Source: Panorpa germanica (Eukaryota > Arthropoda > Insecta > Mecoptera > Panorpidae). From it: DNA of 64,000 bases. The stretch is from positions 43,958,347-44,022,346 of the forward strand of contig OY783203.1 in the NCBI GenBank assembly GCA_963678705.1, in the 5' to 3' direction. Position numbers and translations under genes: made by a program. This document shows positions 13,509 to 25,549 of the stretch, piece after piece. How positions within the stretch are numbered: position 1 is the first letter of the stretch; the number at the start of each line of letters is the position of its first letter. Under the pieces are notes generated by a model. It saw only the letters and a program-made list of their open reading frames with translations, did not search any database and was not told the DNA's origin.

Positions 13509-14637
13509 GTTAGTACATACCGCAGGTTTTCCTACACAAAACATTTTAAGGAATTTTTTTATAAATTGATAAATTAAAAAATAATGATGGAGTCATTTTC
13601 GAAGAATTATAACCAAAATACACTTTTATCACAAAAATTAGTTTTTAGTAAATGTAAGATAGACTTACCGTCGAGCAAGTGTGCGCTTCTACTTATGTTT
13701 TTTTATGGCCCGGAGTGATTACGTAGACTATCTAAAAACTGTCTTGTCTTCAATGTTCCTTTAGCCTAAAACCGTACAAGCTGATCACTGATAAAAATTG
13801 ATCATAGATCAAACTCATTTAAGTTGAAATCTAGAAAGACATTTTTATCAATTGTAACATCTGTTAGAGAAGACTTCGAAACTTTATTTTTGCTACTGTT
13901 TATTTTTTTCTTCTAAATACAATTTTATGTGAAGATTTATTATTTGTAACATTTTTTACTTTTTTATCGCGAAGTCAGTTTTCTCTTTTATCATGAGATA
14001 AGATTGATTGTAACGTTTTATCAAAATCTACACATTCCATAAGTAATTGCTTTGGTTATTACAGTGAGTAGAATTTCCTCAAATCTATGCCTAATATACC
14101 ATACTCGTAAATCAAAATAAATATATTTAATCTATTTAGCCGGGATTACAATGTATAAAAAATATCTATTAAAAACAATCTAATTCTTTGGTGTTTTTAA
14201 TATCGGTATAAAATGAAAAAGGGATTTTCAATAAGTGAACCATTTTCTTTGAAATTGCCAACGATAAATACAGCAGCTTACACATAGAAGTCATTATACG
14301 CATCGTATCAAACAAATTCATTAATCGTACGCATATATCGGTACCGCAAGTATCGGTGCTAAGTGTCAAATTGATTTTTGTATTGTTTCTATGGATGGTT
14401 ACTTATTTGCATTGGATCGGGAGCATGTTATTAGTGGAGACAGTTTTTCTTCTTTGACCAAAGTTTGGAGGCATGTAAGTTTTTTTATAGTCCTCTTCCC
14501 TTTTAGTAATACGCAAGTAAGCATAAAAAAGGTCTTCATATTTTCCCCCTTTCCCTGACTGCTAAAGGACTAACAATTAGTGCATTGCGTTTGTATTGAA
14601 TTTGTTTGATACATTAAGCTGGTGGAGAATAGCTTAT

Positions 14638-15390
14638 TTATTCTCCTGTTTTTTCCTTCCTTCTTACTATTTCCGCCATCCACCTCTTTCCTTCACTGCC
14701 TCCCTTTAATAGCTGGCCAATATTCCTTTCGCTCGCTACTTTTTCCTTACACTCAAACTTAATGTGCTCCAGTGTTTCGTCCTCCGCTCCACACATTCTA
14801 CACTTTCTTTCCTCACTCTTTTCCCGGTATCTGTTTCCTTTTTCCTCATTTCCCAATCTAAACCTTGCTGTTCTTCTTATGTGTTTTATGTCTTTTTCTA
14901 TAAGGTACTGAGGCACATTATTTTCCCATAACCTTTTATATCTTTTATTGTAGTTACTTTTTTCTGTTTTTCCCATTCTCTCCTGCTGTTGTATCTCCTT
15001 ATCCCTTCTCCTTAGCTCCTCTTCCACACTTGCGCCACCTTCTCTTCTCCTCTCTGCCTCCTCGATCGATATTCCATTCCTTTCAAAGTACTCCTTTCTC
15101 TTTTTTGGACCTCCTCTCCCCCCATTCTTTATGCTATCCTCTCTTATTTTCTTTAAAATTTTGCTTTCCGCTCTGTTCAATTTCTCCTCGTATTTTACTG
15201 CTCTTTCCCCGGTTTTAATTCGTATCTTAACCCTTTTTAGCTCCTCCATCACCATGTATCCTGGCGTGCACCGGTCCTGCCCTAGTAACCATTTAATATA
15301 TCACACCTGTATTCTTTCCAACTTTTCTTGCTCCTTCCACCCCCAAACCTCTGCTCCATACAACATATATACCAATACTACTAACGCTAC
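14638..15390 (-). pseudogene. LINE (non-LTR retrotransposon) C-terminal ORF fragment
   Basis: A 205-codon open frame (15255-14638) ends with RKCRMCGAEDETLEHIKFEC, a zinc-finger-like tail. The upstream frame, interrupted by one stop, gives MLYGAEVWGWKEQEKLERIQ and CTPGYMVMEELKR, typical of the region after the reverse transcriptase in insect LINEs. The reverse transcriptase is absent. Its 5' edge meets the left inverted arm at about 15372. Confidence 0.75.
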
Positions 15391-15910
15391 CTATAGACCA
15401 ATATGCCTGATGAGAAATTGCACATGATTTTTCGTCTCTAAAGTTGGTAATAATTTCAAACATTTTTTTTAAATAGGTAAATTTAAAAATTTAAATGATT
15501 ATTTCTGAAAACTAAGATATTTTCCGTTTATTTTAAATACCCGTACTTTCAATATATCAAAGTCGGGGCTGTTGAATTTATTGCAACTTTTCGTTTTCTA
15601 AAGTTGGTTAGAAATATAATATTTCTCAATATATAATAGTACGAACGGAAGTCAATATCATTTCCTACTTTTCATAAGGCTCGCTTAATGTGGTGTAAGG
15701 GTGTTTGATAATACTTGCGTAGACATCGTCCATCTTGGTAAATTCTGGATACTCGACAAATCTTAACGATAAATCAAATTACAATTTATTTTATTGATAA
15801 GAATAATTATAGAATAAGAATAATTAGACCTGCTCTTTCTATAATTGCTATTTTCTATATTGCTTTCTATAATTCTTATAATTAATTAATAAGTAAGACA
15901 ATCCAGTTAC

Positions 15911-16412
15911 AATGAAAAAAATTAATAATCCTAACCTAAAAAATGAAACCATCATGATCAGGGTAGTGCTCGTGTATCTATAGTGTTACTTGAAGATTGT
16001 TGTGTGATGGCTGATAATCCCAAACGCGGAAGTGATGCTACTGCTCAACCTAGTGGATCTGGAGCCAGCACAAGTGCCAACAGATGATATTAGACGGTTT
16101 AATAAATACACTGTGTATGACGGGGATCCTAAAGCTTCTATTATTCAAATCATCTATTCTCGTCCGAGTGATATGCAGCCAAGTACTAGTATGTTAAATG
16201 TAGTAATATTTGTGATTGTTTTTATATTCTTACTTGATTCAAACTATTTTATTTCAGCAGCAAAAGGAAAAGGAAAGGGAAAAGAAAAAGGAAAAGGAAA
16301 AGTTGACACCAAGAAGGCTCGCAAAGATGCTGACAATGATGTGTTCAGCGACAGTGAGTTCGATTGGAATGGGATCTTCTCAGATATCAATAAAACGGTT
16401 CGACAATCCTGA
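15911..16412 (+). pseudogene. Left-arm copy of Lys/Gly/Glu-rich protein gene
   Basis: Starts ATGAAAAAAATTAATAATCC and has deletions relative to the right-arm copy. A 69-bp intron with strong signals lies at 16189-16257 (GTATGT...TTATTTCAG). Removing it joins DMQPSTTAKGKGKGKEKGKG in frame. The C-terminus reads KKARKDADNDVFSDSEFDWN, then a short tail ending VRQS. No known family recognised. The deletions suggest it is inactive. Confidence 0.55.
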
Positions 16413-16734
16413 ACCTGAAAAGGATATGTCGTAATGGTACTAATAACTATTGTACAATTACAATAAATAACGTCATGTGAAATATGTGTATTTATTTTGT
16501 TTTCCTTTTTGAAGATTTCGTTCTCGAAAAGCATATCGAGCAGTATTCATTTTAGGAAGATCTTTTTATTTTTATATCCTTTTTCTTTAGGAAAGGATTG
16601 TGTTCTTTTGAAATCTACTTTTGTTAAATTTTGACACTTTCCTGAACAAAACAAAATTGTATTATTCTTAAAAGAATCTCTTCTCTCAAACTCTTGAGTC
16701 CAGATTCTAACTGAATATGATGTAATAATTATAT

Positions 16735-16870
16735 TTTATTTATTCCACGTCGGCTTATTTCCGATGCTGTGGCTTATTATCGACATGTTCCCTACTACGT
16801 ATTTGCAATTTTAATGGTGTTGAAGCCTCATATACGTGAACTCCATTACTTCCTAATAAATATATGATTG
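16735..16870 (-). repeat. SINE 3' half (reverse) beside the left arm
   Basis: The plus strand shows CCACGTCGGCTTATTTCCGA then TTGAAGCCTCATATACGTG, the inverse of the SINE tail and body. Its 3' end faces the arm. Confidence 0.5.
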
Positions 16871-16891
16871 TCTAAGAACTTAGTCAAGTAA

Positions 16892-16894
<3 letters not shown>

Positions 16895-16951
<57 letters not shown>
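16895..16951. repeat. (TA)n microsatellite
   Basis: An uninterrupted run of TA dinucleotides of about 57 bp. Confidence 0.95.
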
Positions 16952-16957
<6 letters not shown>

Positions 16958-18000
16958 CTAAACTTGTTTTCCATATCGTTTCACCTAGTTCCGAAGCTCC
17001 ACCACATTTTACTCGTACATCTGAGAGAAGTAGTTTGCATAAACAGGACTTTATAGTGGCGCCATCGATGCACGTACTGTTTTGATTTTAATACTGCAAA
17101 TGGCGTTCCAAACGATTTTTACAATACGTGATTCTATAAGATATGAATAAGTTTACCCCTTTTTTATTTTTAGTTGAAAGCTAAATTTTATAGCATAACA
17201 ATATATTACTTTAAAAGCAACAACAATTTTTAGAAAAACATAATATTTTCTCAAATAGAAATAAAGGAAACCTTTTTATCAATTGGAGGAATATATAAGG
17301 TAATACAGTTTTATTTATTACATGTAGAATATCGTATCGTAGACGGGATTCATGATTGTAGTGATACAGAATGTTTTTCACGTAAGCAATTTGCAACAAT
17401 TTGTTTGGAATTATCTATAGCAATTCTGCGGTCGGACTATAAAATAAGACTGTATCTATATTGCCGTTAATAAATAAATATATTAGATGCTAGTTTGGAA
17501 GACTAAACTTCAGGCGCAATTATTTCTTAATATGTAGTGCACAATCGCTATGGCATAAATAGACGCATTATAGTTCAAGTGCTTAGAACAGGTAACGGGT
17601 AAGGAGACAATTTCAAGAAAAGTTCGTCTCAGAAACTATCTCATTCGAATTTAAGTTAAAATTATGCTAAGTTTGTGTTAAGCCTTCTGACAATTTTTTA
17701 CTTTAATAGTCTTGACTTTCAAAATTGAATAATCGTCTCGAAACCCGATTTTTCGATTTCTTTATCGATTTTAAAGAGTTTATTAACCAATCATATTTTT
17801 TGAATAAGATTTTAACGATTAAAAACGACATAATTTAAGATAGCAATACATTAAACATTAACTACTTTAAAATAAGTTAAAACCAGTATTTTTTTAATTA
17901 TAAAACATTTATTAAACTATTTAATAAAATAAAATTTAACCGTTCAATAAAATTGACTAGATTGATTAAGAGATAAAATAGTAGTTCGTGACCACTCTCG

Positions 18001-20580
18001 CCGGACACTCTAACAAATTTAAATCATTCGACAAGTGGCGGTCTCATAACTGGAAATCAGAACTAACAGATTTTTTAAACGCGGGTACAACTATATCGCA
18101 TGGGCAATACTGAATAATATAATTATCGACATTTATCTGCAAGAATCGCGAACAACCGTTAATATTCAAATTCAAATACGCACATGGATACTTATGTCAA
18201 AATTCAGCTAGTGCGGACCTTGTGTAGAAATATTTTAATATAAGCGACACTAGACTTCTGAATAATGTGGTTCCTTTATCAGTGTTATGTGAGGACCCAA
18301 GCACAAGAAATACTGGTAAGTACAAAAATTGCACATTTCATTTTTCTATAATCAAATCACAAAAATAGAATCTTCTTTGTATGATCAATGACAATTCTTT
18401 ACAACATGATTATATTTCTATATCTTGAATATTAATGTATAACATTCTTTATTTTCAAGGATTTATCGTTGTTGCAACGATATGACCAACTCAAAGTCAA
18501 CAAGAAAGCCATGGAGTACTTTATGGAAGAAAGAATAATTTCAGGCACTTAGTATTTAAAGTAATACATTAAAAACAATATATAAGACTTTACTAATAAC
18601 ATAGTTTATCATTTTTATCAGGTGCACTATTCAGCGATGACAGTGGTTCAATCCTTTTTATGAAGTTTCTCATATTATGAAGTACATCAGAAATGACATT
18701 TTTGGATAACAGTTTCACATATGCTTTAACACATGGAAATCTATTTGTGCAGCATATGAAAAAGTCATAGAAGAGGTTCATATACCCGAAGAACATTCCC
18801 GGTACTAACTAAGCGACACGTCAAGAAGAATATAAGTCCAAGATTGAAAACACGTAGTAGACAAGCACTCTTATTTGACTGTTTTATTTGTCAATGTATG
18901 TCTGCAAGACAACTATTTGAATAATATACTAACGAAACTGGAGAATTCCTGCTCCTTTGTGATCGTCTGTTCGATAGTTTAAATGGTTTTACTCAGAAAC
19001 AGCAGGATAAAGTGAGAATACCATCCAGAAGCCCTCTAAAAGGAAATTCACCACAGAAAGCGTTTTGGAATAAACATCTAACAACTAATAGCAATATGGA
19101 AGCAATACTTTTAAACACTGGCCAACTTAACAATAAAATTACGTGTCTTAAGAATTTGGCATCGATAATGTCAAGTAATTGAAATGGGCCGCAAAGAACT
19201 TTTGGTTTTTATAAACTTTTATAGAAACATGTAAACCAAGACGCTCACTTGAACATTTCTTTGTACAGATAAGGTCCCTTAATGATAGGAATGTTATGCC
19301 GGGTAGTTATCAGTTTTGGTTGTCCTACATTAACTTTTAATAACATATTTAACTGGACCTAAGGTATTTCGTACAAATTGTAAATATAATTATGGCAAAT
19401 GTCTTGATAAAGTTGATACTTTTCTAACACAAGCAAATTCATTATGGAACGACACTGATAACTGTATTGTCATCGAAAATCCGATAGATTACTGTGCCAC
19501 TCAGCACCACTCGGTGTACGATGCTATTACTATGAAAATTATGAAAGAACTGAAAACATCATGTGACAGATGTATTGAAGACTCTATATCTGGTGAGGGT
19601 TTGATTAATATAATTCAATAGACCTATTTCTTTTTAAAGGTGCTACATGTGATATTTATTTAGACGAATATTTGAGTCCTTGATAATGATATTTCTACAA
19701 ATTTTGCCGCTGCCAGAAACCTTATAAGGAACCTGATATCGAATGTTTGCTACTACAAGTGATCCAGTCTAACTATGCAGTTCCATATTTGGAGAACAAA
19801 GCAGAATATGAAACTATGCTCAAACTATATAAAAAAATTTAAGCGGCTATTAGAACTATGTTAAATGAATGGTGTGGCAGTATGAACATCTTGCTGAAAG
19901 GAAATGTACGCTTTGATTTAGACTAAATGCAAATGGAGGCTAGAGATTTTTATAAAGCTAGAATTAAACGTATACGTGCCTAACTTAGTATAGTAACGTT
20001 TACATTATTATTTTCTACTTTCTATTCGCTTCATACTTAATTTTTTTTTGTACACACTTTCCTTTAAACTCAAAATGTTTACTGATTTAACGAACGTTAC
20101 GTTTTATTATTTACCGAAATTTAACATTAATATTATCATTAAATAAATGCAAAAGACCTTTCTTTACTACTTTAAATTTTAGTAATTTTATAGCAACATT
20201 ATATAATCCTTAAAAGGTATATTAATGTCAAAAAACTTAAATTGTTGCTTATGTATATAAATGTATGGTATATAAAACATATACCTTTAATTATACGTCA
20301 ATGTTTTAAGTATTTACATGTTTTTGAGTTTATAATACATACGTTTTTAATGAATTTGGATTACTAACCGAATAATGTAATAGTTAGTGTGTATGAATAA
20401 TAAAGAATATATTATGACTCAAATTAAACTCTTTTACAAAAATAGTAATAAGTTTGAATAAGTTGTAAATAAATAGAAATCCTCCTACAAAAATCTATGT
20501 TTTCTGTTATGAAACCTGTTATGAGACTTATCGACATGATTGAAATTTTATACAAAACATTTGTTAGAGAGTGTCCGGGC
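18001..20580 (+). mobile_element. Degenerate P-element-type transposon
   Basis: Terminal inverted repeats: CCGGACACTCTAACAAA at 18001 and, on the opposite strand at 20580, CCGGACACTCTCTAACAAA. The inside carries broken frames of a P/THAP9-like transposase: EFLLLCDRLFDSLNGF (near 18943), then the C-terminal signature NQDA with LEHFFVQIRSLND and VMPGSYQF across a frameshift (19230-19310), then a Cys-rich segment (19390-19600). No THAP domain was found and no target duplication is evident. Stops and shifts make it inactive. Confidence 0.6.
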
Positions 20581-20944
20581 CCTGGTCCACCCTGGTCAAA
20601 TTTAATATGTTTTATCCGCGCTGATACGAAAACAAAAATCTAATCAACTTGATCAAGGTCGTAGTTCGTAGAAACTCATGGTCTATAAAACTATCTTCAT
20701 TTTATTTAGTTTTCTTTACTTAGAAAATGGTAAAATTTGTAGCACAATGTCTTAATAAAATAAATAAATTTAGTCTTAATATATCTGGCCTTTTAATATT
20801 TTTAAAATATTTGAATTTGGTACCTTCTATAATACTTATTTCGATTCAGTAGAAGTGTACGGCAAATTTGTTGTCAATGTGTTCTTTTTGAGAGGCATCT
20901 GTTTGGAACATGTAAATATTTTTTGAATTCAGTAATACTGAAGA

Positions 20945-21003
20945 CGGTACAGTGGTGAAAGAATTGATAATTGACAACTGTGTCTTCGGGTTCGATTGTC
21001 GAA
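20945..21003 (+). repeat. SINE tRNA-like head beside the right arm
   Basis: TACAGTGGTGAAAGAATTG and box B CTTCGGGTTCGATTG, truncated exactly at the inner edge of the right arm. Confidence 0.5.
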
Positions 21004-21295
21004 ACTGGACTCAAGAGTTTGAGAGAAGAGATTCTTTTAAGAATAATACAATTTTGTTTTGTTCAGGAAAGTGCCAAAATTTAACAAAAGTAGATTTCAA
21101 AAGAACACAATCCTTTCCTAAAGAAAAAGGATATAAAAATAAAAAGATCTTCCTAAAATGAATACTGCTCGATATGCTTCTCGAGAACGAAATCTTCAAA
21201 AAGGAAAACAAAATAAATACACATATTTCATATGACGTTATTTATTGTAATTGTACAATAGTTATTAGTACCATTACGACATATCCTTTTCAGGT

Positions 21296-22086
21296 TCAGC
21301 TTTGTCGAACCCTTTTATTGATATCTGAGAAGATCCCATACCAATCGAACTCACTGTCGCTAAACACATCATTGTCAGCATCTTTGCGAGTCTTCTTGGT
21401 GTCAACTTTTCCTTTTTCTTTTTCTTTTTCATTCGCTTTTTCTTTTTCTTTTTCTTTTTCTTTCGCTTTTTCTTTTTCTTTTTCTTTTTCTTTTTCTTTT
21501 TCTATTTCTTTTTCTTTTTCTTTTTCTTTTCCTCTTCCTTTTCCTTTTCCTTTTCCTTTTCCTTTTCCTTTTCCTTTTGCTGCTGAAATAAAATAGTTTG
21601 AATCAAGTAAGAATATAATCACAATCACAAATATTACTACATTTAACATACTAGTACTTGGCTGCATATCACTCCGACGACAATAGATGGTTTGACTAAT
21701 AGAAACTTTAGGATGCCTATCATGCTTAGTCACTTCATTAATCCGTCTATCATCTGTTGACAACTTCTTGAAAAACTCAATTAAATGATCAGTCATCGCA
21801 CTTGTGCTGGCTCCAGATCCACTAGGTTGAGCAGTAGGATCACTTCTGCGTTTGAGATTCTCAGCCATCACACAACAATCTTCAAGTAACACTATAGGTA
21901 CACGAGCACTACCCTGATCATGATGGTCCATGTTCCCGCACCTGTTTCAGATTCAGTTTTTTGATTAGCCCGGTTAGTATCATTTTCTATGTCTAGCTCA
22001 TTTCTAAACTCTTCATGCTGCTGACCTAATTTAGGGCTTGGCATATTAAATTCATTTTTTAGGTTAGGATTATTAAATTTTTTCAT
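21296..22086 (-). pseudogene. Right-arm copy of Lys/Gly/Glu-rich protein gene
   Basis: Starts with MKKFNNPNLKNEFNMPSPKL at 22086, then shifts frame near 21920 into MDHHDQGSARVPIVLLEDCC, so it is probably broken or alternatively spliced. A 69-bp intron at 21583-21651 matches the left copy. The Lys-rich tract is far longer than on the left, first KG then KE repeats over about 60 residues, coded by a polypurine hexamer run (21413-21580). It ends with DADNDVFSDSEFDWYGIFSD. No family recognised; the charged ends could bind nucleic acid. Confidence 0.55.
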
Positions 22087-22634
22087 TGTAACTGGATTGT
22101 CTTACTTATTAATTAATTATAAGAATTTTAGAAAGCAATATAGAAAATAGCAAATACAGAAAGAGCAGGTCTAATTATTCTTATTCTAAAATTATTGTTA
22201 TCAATAAAATAAATTGTAATTTGATTTACCGTTAAGATTTGTCGAGTATCCAGAATTTACCAAGATGGACGATGTCTACGCAAGTATTATCAAACACCCT
22301 TACACCACATTAAGCGAGCCTTATGAAAAGTAGGAAATGATATGCGCTTCCGTTCGTACTATTATATATTGAGAAATATTATATTTCTAACCAACTTTAG
22401 AAAACGAAAATTTGCAATAAATTCAACAGCCCCGACTTTGATATATTGAAAGTACGGGTATTTAAAATAAACGGAAAATATCTTAGTTTTCAGAAATAAT
22501 CATTTAAATTTTTAAATTTACCTATTTAAAAAAAATGTTTGAAATTATTACCAACTTTAGAGACGAAAAATCATGTGCAATTTCTCATGAGGCATATTGG
22601 TCTATTGGTAGCGTTAGTAGTGTTGGTATATATA

Positions 22635-23015
22635 CCAACTTTAAATAGAAGTATATTATACTTCTAGTTGTCAATTTATATTTTTATTTAAATAAAAAAT
22701 AATCGCTATATTGTTGTATTTATTGCATATCAATTTTTATAAATATAAATAATTACAAACATTGAAAATAAATAAATTTAAATAAATTCAAAAATTTGAA
22801 TTATTGTTCCTAAAAATAAACAGCTACCATTATTTCAAACACCTATACAGGATATAATATACCAACTTTAAATAGAAGTATATTATACTTCTAGTTGTCA
22901 GTTTATTTAAATAAAAATTATATTTTTATTTAAATGAAAAATAATTGCAAAAAAATAAAAAGTATTTATTGCATATCAGTTTTTATAAAAATATAAATAA
23001 TTACAAACATTGGAA
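22635..23015. repeat. Tandem direct duplication, unit about 225 bp
   Basis: ACCAACTTTAAATAGAAGTA and AAATAATTACAAACATTG occur in the same order in two adjacent copies (22643-22770 and 22862-23015). The first copy begins at the outer edge of the right inverted arm. Confidence 0.7.
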
Positions 23016-23039
23016 ATATATACATAAATATATATATAT

Positions 23040-25430
23040 ACGATATCCGTACAGTACCGTAGTACACTAGATTACAGATAAGTTTTATTTTATGTCCATT
23101 TTATTTTAGATTGACGTTTATCGCAGTTATTGGATTCCATAGTACAAATATTCACCTCAAGAGGCACCCTGCAGCTTTGTGTGGCCTACCTTGTGCCGAC
23201 ACTACCGACACTGTTGTTTACATATATTTACTCGGTATGCGAATATAATGTGTAATATTATGTTGATAGGGCATCCGCCACAACTATGCCAGTTGTTATC
23301 AACATCACAACTTACTATTACTAACCAAACTAATTAATTATCAATTAGTGTATTTCTCTGTTCCGATACAATTACCATTTTGTAATAATACACATAACAT
23401 AGATATTTGGCTTCACTTGTATTGTTAACAGGTAACATTAAACCCGAATCTATAATAGTGTTTATTTCGCCCAGTTTAGATTGAGACTTTCTGCTAAAAA
23501 ATTAGCGTAAATATTACATAAAATGTGAATCGTTTACAAATTTATCCAACTGAACCACATACAAGAATTATCTGATTCAACATACTACGTTTGCCAAATT
23601 GACGTCTGACTTGCCGAAATAAAACAGTAATTTTTTTTAGTTTTACGATGTACGTATTTTTAATCTATTATGAAAATATTCAAAATAATTAAAAAACTAT
23701 GCAAATTTCCTTATTTTTAAACCATACTAACTACAGTTTACTTATACTTAGCATTTACGTCCAAACGCATCTGCTACATAACTATTACGCAAATATTACT
23801 TTCGTTATTACAGAGACACTATACTTAAGTAAATAAATATTCTTATTTCAAAGTATTCAAACTGTAAAATGGCATAAAATTTATTATATCAATATTTTCA
23901 ATTTCGTATGTAAATCTATGTGAATATCTTGTCAAATGATTCTCGGACGACAGAATTGGATGGCAGCCAAATACTCGTAATTTGAAGATGTAGGAATTCG
24001 AATCCGAATCCGAAATATAGGTTGCAAAACGTTGAAGAGCGATGTACGTGCACACTGCGTCAGTGTGCCCCTACACAGTGCATATAATGCATACGAGTAT
24101 AATGCACATAATGCCGCGGATAAATTGAAGAATGCAATAAAACTCTTTTCTGCTTGAACTTATTTGTTGATATTATGCAAAAAAGTAAATCTCTTCTATT
24201 TATAGAAATTCTATTTAGAGTCATTTTTATCTCAATATTTATTTTATTGTTGATATGTATTATGTAGGTATTCTTTTCAATAACGCCTATATAATTATGG
24301 GTAACAAGTATTTTTAAATATGAAAATATTGCGGAAATATTGCTAATATAAAATATAATAATGATTTACTAATACCACGTGGCCGAGGAGTTTAGCCCGT
24401 TGAATATAACCAAATATATTCCATTGCCAAAATCAACCTGTATTTATTTCCACACAGGAAAAAGATGTTAATGGTCATGCCGTTTGCCGAATTACAAAGA
24501 TCTTACTATTAAAATTACTTACATTACTTACGATTTATGTAGAGTAAGTTAATACTTGTACGAAATAGTCAATAACAGTGAATATATACTAAGATAAAAG
24601 TTGGGAAGTTTGCTAATTTATGAATCAAAAGTTTTATACAGCAAAGTAAATGGCGATAAAAAGAACATTAGAAAAAATATAATAAATAGTACACATGTTG
24701 CTCTTAAAGCACCGTAGTTTCTAATGACAAATATCTTGCGGTTAATTAAATAATTTTCTGATTAGTATTGTGCTGCTGTATAATATACCAAAGTATATTT
24801 AATATTTAGTACTTTAATTAAATTTATATATGTAATAACGTAATATTTCTTATTGTAACTGTTTAAAGTCTGTACTTACCTTTAAGTAATAGCCAACACT
24901 TTTCCAGTAACAATAACAAAGAACTATAATAATGAGAAATGCACAACATATTTATGTAGTCTTATATTTTTCTTGAACAATATAAGTACAAACTTCTCCT
25001 CCTTTTCTTTAACTGGCATTATATTTATCATGTCTACATATATATTTCAATGTATAACAAGTTATTATTATTTATTTTATTTTAACTTTTGATTAATTAA
25101 TTCACATGATTAGAAGAAAATAATGACCACTACTTGATTACATCAATATTCATCACTAGAATCAATAAAGTTATTTATTTTATATTTGGCACTATAATTA
25201 ATCAGTATAGAAAACAGAGGTGGTTCAGAAATACGGTAAACTACTGTAGCTCTGGCGTGATTCAACAGAATCTAGCACTAAATTTATGTATATATTTTTC
25301 TATAGTGAGATATGTATATAAATTGCAATAGAAAACTCTTTTATTTGAAAGTTGAAAATATTGATTGCCAATGTTTTGTATAGATTTGATTTCAAAAATT
25401 ATATTTAAAAAAAAAGAAATATTAAACGTG
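23040..25430. other. AT-rich DNA without recognisable gene
   Basis: Only short open frames, none with a family motif. No repeat family of the window was recognised here. Confidence 0.5.
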
Positions 25431-25432
25431 TT

Positions 25433-25545
25433 TAACGCCAAACTGTTGTATTTTTGGGTTTGATATCCGAACTAAAGTTAAATTTCCTGGGTTTGGTTGT
25501 TATGAAAATTAAATTGATTATGTGCAGACATAATCTATATATACA
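25433..25545 (+). repeat. tRNA-derived SINE, 5' half
   Basis: Diverged box B TGGGTTTGATATCCGAAC, then body TGGGTTTGGTTGTTATGA and TTGATTATGTGCAGACATAA. The tail is missing. Confidence 0.55.
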
Positions 25546-25549
25546 CGTT

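Larger units (their letters stand above)
15372..22637. mobile_element. 7.3-kb structure with long inverted arms
   Basis: The left arm (15372-16707) and right arm (21004-22637) are inverted copies over more than 1.3 kb. The outer edges both read inward through ACTACTAACGCTACC, and the inner edges share an inverted CTGGACTCAAGAG. The left arm lacks two short segments and part of the Lys-rich tract present in the right arm. Between them lie SINE pieces, a TA tract and a P-type transposon. It may be a single long-TIR element or two copies brought together head to head. Confidence 0.7.

Noticed and set aside
15131..15427. Plus-strand Ser/Phe-rich frame
   Set aside because: Antisense of the LINE C-terminal ORF, whose minus-strand frame carries the recognisable finger.
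16244..16534. Minus-strand open frame rich in Phe-Pro over the left arm, and its counterpart at 21174-21596
   Set aside because: Shadows of the polypurine Lys-rich coding tract read on the other strand.
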